A stretch of 64,000 nucleotides of DNA, taken from Kineobactrum sediminis (GTDB taxonomy: Bacteria > Pseudomonadota > Gammaproteobacteria > Pseudomonadales > Halieaceae). The position numbers and the translations under genes were made by a program. The notes below the pieces were generated by a model. The model was not told the DNA's origin, did no database searches, and saw only the letters and a list, made by a program, of their open reading frames with translations. The stretch lies in NCBI RefSeq assembly GCF_002868715.1, contig NZ_PKLZ01000009.1:153145-217144 (forward strand), in the 5' to 3' direction. Numbering within the stretch: position 1 is the first letter of the stretch; every line of letters begins with the position of its first letter. This document shows, piece by piece, positions 53,784 to 62,265 of this stretch.

Positions 53784-54143
53784 ATGAAGATGATCTCGAC
53801 CGGAATAGTAATGACTCTGTGGATATTGGGGTCAAGTGTCGCGTTTGGTCAGAATGACAAGAATGATCCCGAGACCCGGCAGTGCCTGCCCATGTCCCAT
53901 ATTGACCGGATTGAAGTGGTGGACGACCAGACCCTCATTTTTCACATGCACGGAAAAACCGATTATATCAACCACTTGCCCTACAAATGTCACGGTCTGA
54001 AGCACAACGCCATCCTGCACGAAACGTCATTGAACTCTTATTGTAGCCTGGACATTATTTCGGTCGTGGATACCACAATCGGTATGCGTATGGGATCTTG
54101 CCCGCTGGGGAAATTTGAACCGTACACGGAGCCCGAGGAATAG
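53784..54143 (+). CDS. Small exported DUF6491-like protein
   Basis: This 119-residue protein has GGAGA upstream of ATG 53784 and a signal peptide (STGIVMTLWILGSSVAFG). The mature part has a conserved Cys pattern: CLPMSHIDRIEVVDDQTLIF, NHLPYKCHGLKHN, YCSLDIISV and SCPLGKFEPY. This pattern is typical of DUF6491 family proteins. The function of the family is unknown. IS66 is inserted 75 bases downstream. Confidence 0.7.
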   Translation: MKMISTGIVMTLWILGSSVAFGQNDKNDPETRQCLPMSHIDRIEVVDDQTLIFHMHGKTDYINHLPYKCHGLKHNAILHETSLNSYCSLDIISVVDTTIGMRMGSCPLGKFEPYTEPEE

Positions 54144-54268
54144 GCACCGCATTATCTGAATACGGGTGTGGGTTTTGTGTTTTGGTACCGGAGGCCGGAG
54201 TCGACGGTCCGACGCTTCGTAAGCGTCCGGTAAACCCATCTTCCAATCACCGGGCCGGCAGGTAATGT

Positions 54269-54296
54269 AGGTGTCCACCTAGTTAAGTGGACACCT
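54269..54296. repeat. Inverted repeat AGGTGTCCAC/GTGGACACCT just before tnpA
   Basis: Perfect 10-base arms at 54269-54278 and 54287-54296 enclose an 8-base loop. The right arm ends three bases before the tnpA ATG (54300), so an mRNA hairpin would cover or abut the ribosome site and could limit transposition. Confidence 0.7.
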
Positions 54297-54299
54297 GTT

Positions 54300-54665
54300 A
54301 TGGATCACGAAGCCCCACCACCAAGGATCATCCAGCCCCGCCGTCGCCATTCTCGTGCGTTCAAGGAGCAGGTTCTTGCCGAGTGCCTGCATTCCGGCGA
54401 GTCCATCGCCGGCGTTGCCCTGCGTCACGGCATTAACGCCAACCTGATTCACAAGTGGCGTCATGCGCGACAGCGGGACGCCAATAACGAGTTCCTGCGG
54501 CTACCAGTTCCAGGAAGCCAGGTGCCAGCAGTGTCGCCAGCTCCCTCGAATGCTGCGGATAGGATACGCCTGGAAGTCTCGGTAGGCCATAGCCACATCA
54601 CAGTGTACTGGCAGATAGGCCGGTTGCCGCAGTCGGTTGAATGGCTGAAGGCACTCACACAGTGA
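54300..54665 (+). CDS. tnpA: IS66 accessory protein TnpA
   Basis: This 121-residue protein has a helix-turn-helix region: RRHSRAFKEQVLAECLHSGE, then VALRHGINANLIHKWRHARQ. It is the accessory orfA of IS66 elements, needed together with TnpB and TnpC in some members. Its stop overlaps the tnpB start (TGATG). Confidence 0.9.
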   Translation: MDHEAPPPRIIQPRRRHSRAFKEQVLAECLHSGESIAGVALRHGINANLIHKWRHARQRDANNEFLRLPVPGSQVPAVSPAPSNAADRIRLEVSVGHSHITVYWQIGRLPQSVEWLKALTQ

Positions 54666-55021
54666 TGCCCGATATTGCGGGGCAGGCCCTTCGTATCGAT
54701 GAGATCTGGCTATCCCGCGAGCCGCTGGACATGCGTGCCGGACCCGATACAGCGTTGGCGCGCGTCATCAATTGTTTTGGCAAAGCACGTCCGCATTGCG
54801 CCTATGTCTTTGCCAACAAGCGCGCCAATCGGATGAAGGTTTTAGTGTGTGACGGCTTCGGTATCTGGCTGGCATCGCGCCGGCTGCACCAGGGTCGGTT
54901 CGTCTGGAGCCAGCTGCGCACCGGCGAGGCATTGGCTATTGATCTGCCGCAGCTACAGGCACTGGTGGTCGGGTTACCCTGGCAGCATGCGGGTGCTGAC
55001 CACGTCATGGACCGACACTAG
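54665..55021 (+). CDS. tnpB: IS66 accessory protein TnpB
   Basis: This encodes 118 residues from ATG 54665, overlapping the tnpA stop. The family core is present: IDEIWLSREPLDMRAGPDTA, then KARPHCAYVFANKRANRMKV and DGFGIWLASRRLHQGRFVW. An in-frame upstream ATG at 54641 lies within tnpA and is not the start. TnpB proteins are accessory transposition factors in IS66. Confidence 0.92.
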   Translation: MPDIAGQALRIDEIWLSREPLDMRAGPDTALARVINCFGKARPHCAYVFANKRANRMKVLVCDGFGIWLASRRLHQGRFVWSQLRTGEALAIDLPQLQALVVGLPWQHAGADHVMDRH

Positions 55022-55110
55022 ATAAGACCGGAATCCCGCGCGCAGTTCCAGAGAAAGATTGCCGATGATTGCCGCTGGCACTGTATGGCCGGTGCTGGCA
55101 CAGTATTCCC

Positions 55111-56691
55111 ATGCAAGCGCCTATCAATCTCAATCAGCTCAACGAAGCCCAGCTCCGGCAGATGGCGGAGCGTATGTTGGCGCAACTGGGCGAACGCGAG
55201 GCACGCCTCGTAGCACAGGATGCCGAGCTTGCCGCACGCGACGAGATCATCCGCCGCTACTCTATCCGCGAGGAACAGCTGACCCACGAGATTGCCCTGC
55301 TCAAGCGCCACCGCTTTGGCAAAAGTAGCGAAGGCGTTAACCGGCAGCAATACAACCTCCTTGAAGAGCTCGTCGACGAAGACACAGCGGCCATTGAGCA
55401 GGAGCTGGAACGGTTGGCGGAGAGCCGCCCGCAGCCGGAACCCAAGACCCGCACACCGAAGCGCCGGCCCTTGCCGCCGCAGCTGCCGCGCACCGACTTC
55501 CACCATGAACCCGAGCACACCACCTGCAACTGTGGCTGCGCGCTGACTCGCATTGGTGAGGATATCAGCGAGAAGCTGGACTATGAATCAGGCAGCTTCT
55601 CAGTGGAGCGGCATATCCGCGGCAAGTGGACTCGCCGGCAGTGTGAGACCATCACCCAGGCACCAGTGGCAGCGCACGTGATCGACAAGGGCATTCCCAC
55701 CACGAACCTGCTGGCTCAGGTGCTGATCAGCAAGTATGCGGATCACCTCCCGCTGTACCGACAGGAGCAGATTTACGCCCGGGCCGGGGTGGAGTTGCCG
55801 CGATCAACACTGGCCGACTGGGTCGGACGCTGCGGCGTGGAACTGACGCCGCTGGTGGAGCACCTGCGGAGCAAGCTGCTTGAGCACCCGGTCCTGCATG
55901 CTGACGAGACCCCGATGCCAATGCTGTCGCCGGGGAAGAAACGAACGCACCAGGCCTATATATGGGCCTACGCAACGACGCGCTATGCATCGGTGCAGGG
56001 TGTTGTTTACGACTTCCAGCCTTCACGCTCCGGCAAGGCCTCTCGGGACTTCCTGGCGGACTGGCGCGGACAGCTGGTCTGCGACGATTACACCGGCTAC
56101 AAGGCAGGCTTCGCCACAGGCATGACCGAGGTGGGTTGCTGGGCACACGCCCGACGCAAATTCCACGAGATGATGGAGCAAAACCAGAGTCCTATCGCCG
56201 AGAAAGCGTTAACGTACATCGGCATGCTCTACGACGTTGAACGACAAGCCAATGATCTGCCGCCAGACGAGAGGCAGCGGCTGCGCGATACCGAGGCGCG
56301 CCCCGTCATAACCCATCTGCGCGAGTGGCTGACGGGCCAGCGATCCCAACTAACCAATGGCACGCGAACTGCAAAAGCCATTGATTACACACTGAAACGG
56401 TGGTCCGCGCTGGTCCGCTACCTGGATGACGGCAATCTGCCCATCGACAACAATTGGGTTGAGAACCAGATCCGACCCTGGGCCATTGGCAGGAACAACT
56501 GGCTGTTCGCGGGCTCTCTGCGCAGCGGCCAGCGCGGTGCCAATGTGATGACCCTGATCCAGTCGGCAAAGATCAATGGCCTCGACCCGCAGGCTTACCT
56601 GAAAGACGTACTCGCACGCTTGCCAAGTGCCCGACAGTCAGACCTTGATGATCTACTGCCGCATAACTGGGCGCCTGGGATCAAGGTATGA
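55111..56691 (+). CDS. tnpC: IS66 transposase TnpC (DDE)
   Basis: The protein has 526 residues from ATG 55111. It has a coiled-coil N-terminus (EAQLRQMAERMLAQLGEREA), a Cys-rich zinc-finger-like segment (HTTCNCGCALTRIG), then the DDE core: HADETPM, LVCDDYTGYKAGF and NNWVENQIRPWAIGR, with the tail SLRSGQRGANVMTLIQSA. All catalytic acids are present, so the element may be active. Confidence 0.95.
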   Translation: MQAPINLNQLNEAQLRQMAERMLAQLGEREARLVAQDAELAARDEIIRRYSIREEQLTHEIALLKRHRFGKSSEGVNRQQYNLLEELVDEDTAAIEQELERLAESRPQPEPKTRTPKRRPLPPQLPRTDFHHEPEHTTCNCGCALTRIGEDISEKLDYESGSFSVERHIRGKWTRRQCETITQAPVAAHVIDKGIPTTNLLAQVLISKYADHLPLYRQEQIYARAGVELPRSTLADWVGRCGVELTPLVEHLRSKLLEHPVLHADETPMPMLSPGKKRTHQAYIWAYATTRYASVQGVVYDFQPSRSGKASRDFLADWRGQLVCDDYTGYKAGFATGMTEVGCWAHARRKFHEMMEQNQSPIAEKALTYIGMLYDVERQANDLPPDERQRLRDTEARPVITHLREWLTGQRSQLTNGTRTAKAIDYTLKRWSALVRYLDDGNLPIDNNWVENQIRPWAIGRNNWLFAGSLRSGQRGANVMTLIQSAKINGLDPQAYLKDVLARLPSARQSDLDDLLPHNWAPGIKV

Positions 56692-56874
56692 TCACCGGAC
56701 GCTTACTGTGATCTTCCCGACAAGTGCCACCGTAAACGCCTGAGAAGTAAAAAAATACGGTCGAAAATGTGGTGAAGCTGGCGAGAGTGTGGGATCTCAG
56801 GAAAAGTGCGTTCGGTGAATTGAGTAGGGCAGTAGCCTGATTTCCATCGACAGGAATCTCATCGTCTCAACTAC

Positions 56875-56970
56875 TTAAGTTGTCAGTACCGACACAACGT
56901 CTAGCGGTGCACTCTCAGGCGGCAAACGTGCCACCGCTTTGGTCTTGAAGGCCGCTGAATATCTTGCCAT
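56875..56970 (-). pseudogene. N-terminal remnant of an IS3-type OrfA
   Basis: From ATG 56970 the minus strand reads MARYSAAFKTKAVARLPPES, then APLDVVSVLTT and a stop. It resembles the opening of OrfA helix-turn-helix proteins in IS3-like elements. AAGGAG lies nine bases upstream. Only 31 codons remain. The gap 56707-57052 otherwise holds nothing I can name. It marks the border of the lower-GC island. Confidence 0.6.
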
Positions 56971-57052
56971 TGGTCAACTCCTTGCCCTCCACATATACCT
57001 ATTGGTGTGGCAAAAATGTTTATACAGAGGAATATACCTCAGTCCTCGATGG

Positions 57053-57550
57053 TTACTCATTTAACGTATCCTTGCGTATCTTAGATAGAACGTCACCTAG
57101 GATATTGACTAATACAATGATGAACGTGACAGGAAGCAGCCAAAGAATTGGCCATAAAATCCAGGTTTCGGATCCAATCTGCATGGTTCTCGATTCGACT
57201 AGTCCTTGCCATGCAAACCGAAATGTATAGCAAACAATCACAAGGTACAGTGAGGCTTCTACGAGGACGCATAGCCAATGCGCAGCGAGATCAAGTTTTG
57301 CAGGAAACTTGCTCCTGAAATAGGTGACTCTAGGAAACATTCCTTCACGGTAGGTTATGGGAATCGCGCAGAATACTAAAACGGGGAAAAGAATACGCTC
57401 AATAATATTGAACGTCCCTGGAATCAAATCGGTATGGAGTAGGTACCGCCCAAAGACGCTGGTGATGATAATTAGAACCATCAGTAAGAGGCAAGCGCCA
57501 GATCCTACTGCACAGAGTCGGAATTCGATTTTCGAGATAATGGAAAGCAT
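57053..57550 (-). CDS. TRAP transporter small permease (DctQ)
   Basis: The protein has 165 residues from ATG 57550; a longer frame starting 57589 overlaps dctM. Four hydrophobic helices with SVFGRYLLHTDL and FCAIPITYREGMFPRVTYF match the DctQ family. It anchors the substrate-binding protein to DctM. It is placed after dctM, unlike the usual P-Q-M order. Codon and base use are richer in A/T than in most of the window. Confidence 0.82.
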   Translation of the reverse strand: MLSIISKIEFRLCAVGSGACLLLMVLIIITSVFGRYLLHTDLIPGTFNIIERILFPVLVFCAIPITYREGMFPRVTYFRSKFPAKLDLAAHWLCVLVEASLYLVIVCYTFRFAWQGLVESRTMQIGSETWILWPILWLLPVTFIIVLVNILGDVLSKIRKDTLNE

Positions 57551-57555
57551 AAGAA

Positions 57556-58860
57556 TTAACTCAGGAAAACGGTTGCTAAGCCAGGCCACAAGATCAACGA
57601 ACCGGCAACTATGAGAGCGGCTATACTGGCAAACAGGGTTGTAACCCTAAACACCTGGTCTGGCTCTATACCAGCCGACATAGCTGCCGAATACGTGGCT
57701 AAACCAACTGGAGGCGTGAGCAGCCCCATAGAAATGGTAAAACAAGCGACAATGCCAAACCAAAGCAGATCGACCTCGAGTTTAGTCAATATTGGCATGA
57801 TGACAGGAAGTAAAAGGATCATTACCGCTGCTGACTCGAGAAATAGACCGAATATGAAAAAGAATCCTAGCAACACGACAATCAAAAGTTCAGGCATAGC
57901 CATGAGCGGTGTAAACAAGTCCATCAGCATATTAGGGATTTTCGCATAAGCCAGGAATCGACCAAAAATCTGCGCGCCGACTACAATCATCATGAGCATC
58001 GCCGTAACTTTAGAAGCCTCAACAAGAGACGCGCGAACGTCACCCCAGCTCAGTTTCCGAAGGATCCATAGTCCGAGTAGCGCAATGAAGGCGCCAAGTG
58101 CACCGGCCTCACTCGCTGTTACTAATCCACCATAGATTCCACCAAAAACTATGATCATCAAAACTACGACAAAGACACTGGCAACCAGAGCCCCGCTTGT
58201 TGAGGTTTGTATGCTTTCATGTTGTGTAAGGTTGTCGCTTATTACTTCTACCGCATGGGTTTCTGGAAAAAAGTACAAAACTATAGAGAAGGATAGTATA
58301 CAAATTAAAGCCGGCACTAATGATCCTATGAACAATTCGCCAACAGGGACGGATGTAATCGAGCCATAGATGATCATAATGATGCTCGGTGGAACAATAG
58401 CTGAGAGCGATCCGGCTACAGCGCACAGAGCAACGGAATAACGTTTGGAATACCCTATCTGCTCAAGTTGCGGCGACGCTAATGTAGCCAGCGTGGCCGC
58501 CGCTGCAGAGCCCGATCCTGAAACAGCGCCTAACATTCCGCCGGAGGCTATTGTCGCGACCCCCAGCGGGAATCGTTTACCTCGACAGACACGTATCCCA
58601 ACAGTAAATAGGTCAGCCACTACACCCCCTCGCATTAGGAGCTGTGCCATAAAAAGGTATAGCGGAATAATCGATAATGAATAAGTAGATACTGCGAAAA
58701 AAATATCTGGGCCTACAATAGCATCCAGGACCCGAGAGTCTCGCCATAGCACTACACCTATGAGCCCACTAGTCAGCAAAGTAGATGCAATACTTTGCCC
58801 GATTATGAGCAAGAGAACGAACACGACAAGAACCGCGATGATGATAAGCTCATAAGGCAT
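57556..58860 (-). CDS. TRAP transporter large permease (DctM)
   Basis: This 434-residue membrane protein has about 12 helices. VATIASGGMLGAVSGSGSAA and LFASIAALIVAGSLILWPG fit the DctM family, and the glycine-rich loop near residue 105 is the ion-coupling signature. Together with DctP and DctQ it drives Na+-coupled uptake of an organic acid. The dctQ start is 5 bases after its stop. Confidence 0.9.
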   Translation of the reverse strand: MPYELIIIAVLVVFVLLLIIGQSIASTLLTSGLIGVVLWRDSRVLDAIVGPDIFFAVSTYSLSIIPLYLFMAQLLMRGGVVADLFTVGIRVCRGKRFPLGVATIASGGMLGAVSGSGSAAAATLATLASPQLEQIGYSKRYSVALCAVAGSLSAIVPPSIIMIIYGSITSVPVGELFIGSLVPALICILSFSIVLYFFPETHAVEVISDNLTQHESIQTSTSGALVASVFVVVLMIIVFGGIYGGLVTASEAGALGAFIALLGLWILRKLSWGDVRASLVEASKVTAMLMMIVVGAQIFGRFLAYAKIPNMLMDLFTPLMAMPELLIVVLLGFFFIFGLFLESAAVMILLLPVIMPILTKLEVDLLWFGIVACFTISMGLLTPPVGLATYSAAMSAGIEPDQVFRVTTLFASIAALIVAGSLILWPGLATVFLS

Positions 58861-58968
58861 TACAAAATGTCTCCAGCGCTACTGCGCTTTGTTACGATCT
58901 ATTCGTTGAGGGTTACATGTCTGCGCTCGATAACTTTGTAATTCTCCACTAGGGTAATTTACCGTTGC

Positions 58969-60108
58969 CTACCTGTTGTTTTCGTTGACGCCTAGGTACT
59001 CCTTGACCCCTGGAGGAACCATACCCCCTTCCTGTTCTACAAAGTTCACCCAAAGAACGGCGGCTGCCCTCGCAGGCTTATCTTGCGCTTCCAGTTTTTC
59101 AATCCACTGAATCCATGTACTTAGGGCCGCTTTAGCAATAAATTCCTGAAGTTTAAGGGGCAAGCTTTTTATATGGACGAATCTTGCCGTTTTGGACGCT
59201 TTCTCTTTAACATCACGGTCTTGTGCAGAAATATGGCGGGCATTGGTAAGTGAGATATCACGTGCCACCTTGTCCCAGAGCTCCTGCAGATCAGGGGCAA
59301 GGTCATCCCAGGTTTCTTCTTTTAGTGCCAGGTAACTTTCCCAATGTCCTAATGAAATACCCGTAATCGAGTATTTCAAAAGCCCTTGAAGCGAATAGGA
59401 TTCCCAGTCTCCAATTGAGAGGACAACGCTATCAATCACGCCCCGTGAAAGCGCCTCGTAAGCTTGGGAAGAAGGAAGGTACACTGGAGTGGCACCCAGG
59501 TTCTCGATGGTTAGCATCTGCAGGGCCGATCCCGCCCGCATGGGCATCCCGCGCAAGTCCTCTGGACGCGTAATTTCTTTGCCGCTAGTTGCGATCACAT
59601 AGGCCTCTGTTGCCCCTAACGGCCATGCAACTAGCCCTTGAGATCGTATTTCCAGATCGTAAAAGGTTTTTCCCTCGGAAATTTCGATCTTCGAATCAAG
59701 TAATGCCTGAAAAGCTTTAGTAATTTGTAACGAATTGGTTTGGTAGGTGGGTAGTTGGGTAATGTCTGACAGTGGAAACTTACCTTCGTGGTATGGTGCG
59801 AGCAGAGGGGCTGCTACATCGATCAGATAGCCATTGAGGGCATCAAGCTCTCTTCCTGGTCCTACCAACTCTCCACCGTAGTATCTTATAAATTTAAGCT
59901 TATCGTTAGATTGGCTTTCGAGGCTATCGGCAAACTCGTCCATATGAGCCCCAACCCAGAAATGCACCTTGGGAATCCCCGCTGAGATAAGCAAGGTCTT
60001 GCTCTTAGGCTGATCGCTGGCCTGGGAAAGACAGCTGATGAAAGTAACGGCAGTCAGGACCAATAGTCTTAGCCGGAAAGCTTTGATGTTATTCAGTCCT
60101 CTAAGCAT
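58969..60108 (-). CDS. TRAP transporter substrate-binding protein (DctP-like)
   Basis: The protein has 379 residues from ATG 60108; the frame is open to 60177 but the signal peptide (LRLLVLTAVTFISCLSQAS) starts here. The type II binding-protein fold has VHFWVGAHMDEFADSLESQS, KFIRYYGGELVGPGRELDAL and ITRPEDLRGMPMRAGSALQM, which resemble TRAP solute-binding proteins with a carboxylate-binding arginine (MPMRAG). The ligand is likely an organic acid but cannot be named. It is the first gene of the dctPMQ run. Confidence 0.85.
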   Translation of the reverse strand: MLRGLNNIKAFRLRLLVLTAVTFISCLSQASDQPKSKTLLISAGIPKVHFWVGAHMDEFADSLESQSNDKLKFIRYYGGELVGPGRELDALNGYLIDVAAPLLAPYHEGKFPLSDITQLPTYQTNSLQITKAFQALLDSKIEISEGKTFYDLEIRSQGLVAWPLGATEAYVIATSGKEITRPEDLRGMPMRAGSALQMLTIENLGATPVYLPSSQAYEALSRGVIDSVVLSIGDWESYSLQGLLKYSITGISLGHWESYLALKEETWDDLAPDLQELWDKVARDISLTNARHISAQDRDVKEKASKTARFVHIKSLPLKLQEFIAKAALSTWIQWIEKLEAQDKPARAAAVLWVNFVEQEGGMVPPGVKEYLGVNENNR

Positions 60109-60799
60109 GAAAATCCATCCAGGTCTGTGGAGCCAGGTTTGAAGCAATAAACCTAGATGTGCCAATCTCCTCTGCAAACCTAATGGAGTCGAAGATTGGT
60201 TTTGTTGATGGCATTCTCAGACCGGTACCTCTTCTTTTTAATCTAGGCTAAAAAATTCAGAATTGCTCCATGCCGTCTTGAGATCGGTGTTCTCTGAGCA
60301 TATTGCTCGCAGGTGAAAATCTCGTCGACAAGAGTAAAGCGGCCAGCGGACATTATTTAGATAATCTGCAAGATGCTCCTTCTAGACAAGGAGATTAATG
60401 TAAGGCGCTGCACAGTGGGTAGTCAATCAAGTACCGTGGAACGGCGATTGTCAGGCTAGGAATATGATATTGGTCAGCATAAAAATGATAGTCGCATAGC
60501 TTTGGTGGTTCTTGCGACTAAATTAAGGCGGCGCTCATTAAGCACACTGCGTTGCTGTCTCGATAGATTAGGGCAAGATACTTGTTGCAGCGCTAGGTGA
60601 CAGGACCACGTTACGTGTTGTATAAGCTTAGCCGCTGGCAAAGTTTGCTAACGTGTTTTATATAAGAGCCGGCAAGGGCACATCACGTAATTCGAAGTGG
60701 TGCTTTAACCGGAAAAAATGTGCGACGCTATGCGATCACGCACTAGTTTACCTACAGATGAGCGGTCGCATGCCGACGCTGCCAATAAGGAGAAATATT

Positions 60800-61747
60800 A
60801 TGAAATCGTGGATGTTAGGGTTCATGGCCTGTGTGGTATTTAGTTTTAGCGGAGTCTCATTGGCAAAAGAATGTAAGCCGTCAAAATGGGGCACCGAAGA
60901 CGAGCTTGGTTCAGCAAACCTCGTCACACCCCAACGGACAATGGAGGCGGTTGGGCTTATTAAGCAGGGAAAATCAGTACCTCTTGGCATAGTCATTGGC
61001 AGCAATACCCCGGCCTTTCCTCCTCGTAGTTTGAACTTACAGGTGGTACAACCAGGCCAGCAGGGCGGCCAGAAGGTGACGGATTTTGGCTATCCGGCAA
61101 ACTACAACGATGACTTACTACAAACATGGGTTGGTATCGGGAGCCAAATAGACGGCCTCGGACACTTTGGGGAACATGGGCTTTACTACAACTGCCTCGA
61201 GGAGGAAGAGATTTCCGTCATCACTGGGCTGACAAAACTTGGCGTGCACAATATCCCACCGTTAGTCGGGCGCGCTGTCATCATCGATATGGCGAAGCAC
61301 TTCAAAAAGGACTTTCTCGCCGCGGGTGAACACTTTGGCCAGAATGACATCAAGGATGCCGCAAAGGCGCAGGACGTCGAGATTCGAGAGGGTGATATCG
61401 TACTCTTCCATACTGGTTGGACCGAAAATATGCTGGAGAGCGAACCAACTGTTTGGGCATCGGGTCAACCGGGAATCAACGTAGACGGATCCCGTTACCT
61501 TGCCAGTCTTAACGTCATGGCCGTGGGGTCGGACACCTGGGGGCTCGAGGCTGTTCCGGCCGCCCCTGGTGACGGAACGTTCTATGCGCATGTTGTGTTG
61601 CTAAAGGAAAATGGAATTTACATTCTAGAGACGATGAACTCGGGTCCAATCCTGCGTGACGGCGTAAATGAGTTCATGTTCGTACTCGGCCAGGCACGAA
61701 TTCGCGGCACTGTTCAGATGATCGTTAATCCGGTCGCCCTCTATTGA
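60800..61747 (+). CDS. Exported cyclase-family hydrolase (COG1878)
   Basis: The protein has 315 residues from ATG 60800, with AAGGAGA upstream. The signal peptide is MKSWMLGFMACVVFSFSGVS, ending near SLA-KE. The cyclase fold contains SQIDGLGHFGEHGLYYN in place of the usual HxGTHxDxxxH metal motif, then RAVIIDMAKHF, REGDIVLFHTGW and VGSDTWGLEAVP. Family members hydrolyse cyclic or N-formyl compounds with divalent metal. It is divergent from the TRAP genes. No gene is seen in 60178-60799, which likely holds both promoters. Confidence 0.8.
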   Translation: MKSWMLGFMACVVFSFSGVSLAKECKPSKWGTEDELGSANLVTPQRTMEAVGLIKQGKSVPLGIVIGSNTPAFPPRSLNLQVVQPGQQGGQKVTDFGYPANYNDDLLQTWVGIGSQIDGLGHFGEHGLYYNCLEEEEISVITGLTKLGVHNIPPLVGRAVIIDMAKHFKKDFLAAGEHFGQNDIKDAAKAQDVEIREGDIVLFHTGWTENMLESEPTVWASGQPGINVDGSRYLASLNVMAVGSDTWGLEAVPAAPGDGTFYAHVVLLKENGIYILETMNSGPILRDGVNEFMFVLGQARIRGTVQMIVNPVALY

Positions 61748-61756
61748 GCTTGTGAC

Positions 61757-61798
61757 CCAATGACTGCTACGTTGTCAGCCTATATTGGGCAACGTAGC
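61757..61798 (+). repeat. Interleaved inverted repeats after the cyclase gene
   Basis: CCCAAT (61757-61762) can pair with ATTGGG (61784-61789), and GCTACGTTG (61766-61774) with CAACGTAGC (61790-61798). The arms interleave, so a pseudoknot or two alternative hairpins are possible. The last hairpin is followed by TCTTT, so it may also act as a terminator. The 518-base gap 61748-62265 otherwise holds only a doubtful 54-codon frame at 62017 and the inverted repeat ATTGAGC/GCTCAAT at 62006-62030. Confidence 0.45.
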
Positions 61799-62265
61799 TC
61801 TTTGATGAGGAACCGGAGTAGAATCAGTCAATCTTTTTTTTTATTTCGAAGTTGATACCGGTGTATTTAGCACCTCCGTAGACACGCTTCTCTCATCATT
61901 CAGCTGGTGGCCTGTTACAACAATGTCGCTGGAAATAGTTTCTATTAACTCAAATGTTTACGTCGGGGAAAGTGCATCGTCAATTTGATGAGGCGCGACC
62001 GGATAATTGAGCACACATGCAAGGCTCAATTTTCGACTTCATGGACATGATCTTGTCGAATTCGGCGGCATCTCCTTCGTACTGGGTTAGCCTTGCGGTG
62101 CGCAGCTTTGTCTCTGTTTACCAAAAAAGCCTCTCAAGTATCAATTTCCTGCCAAGAGATATCACATTCCTCGCGCGGTAACCAAAGAATGGGTTCCGCT
62201 TGATTGACGCGCCACTACGCACCGGATTAGCTTAAGATCTATGAGTAAAGCGTGGTGCCCCGTGT

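Larger units (their letters stand above)
54219..56706 (+). mobile_element. IS66-family insertion sequence, complete
   Basis: Left end GTAAGCGTCCGGT at 54219-54231 and right end ACCGGACGCTTAC at 56694-56706 form 13-bp perfect inverted repeats with the GTAA start of the IS66 family. Inside are tnpA, tnpB and the DDE transposase tnpC, all intact. No 8-bp target duplication is visible (GACGCTTC left, TGTGATCT right), so one end may have been rearranged or the insertion is old. Confidence 0.9.

Noticed and set aside
62017..62181. 54-codon frame in the gap before the CoA ligase
   Set aside because: No ribosome site, no family similarity and no coupling to a neighbour.
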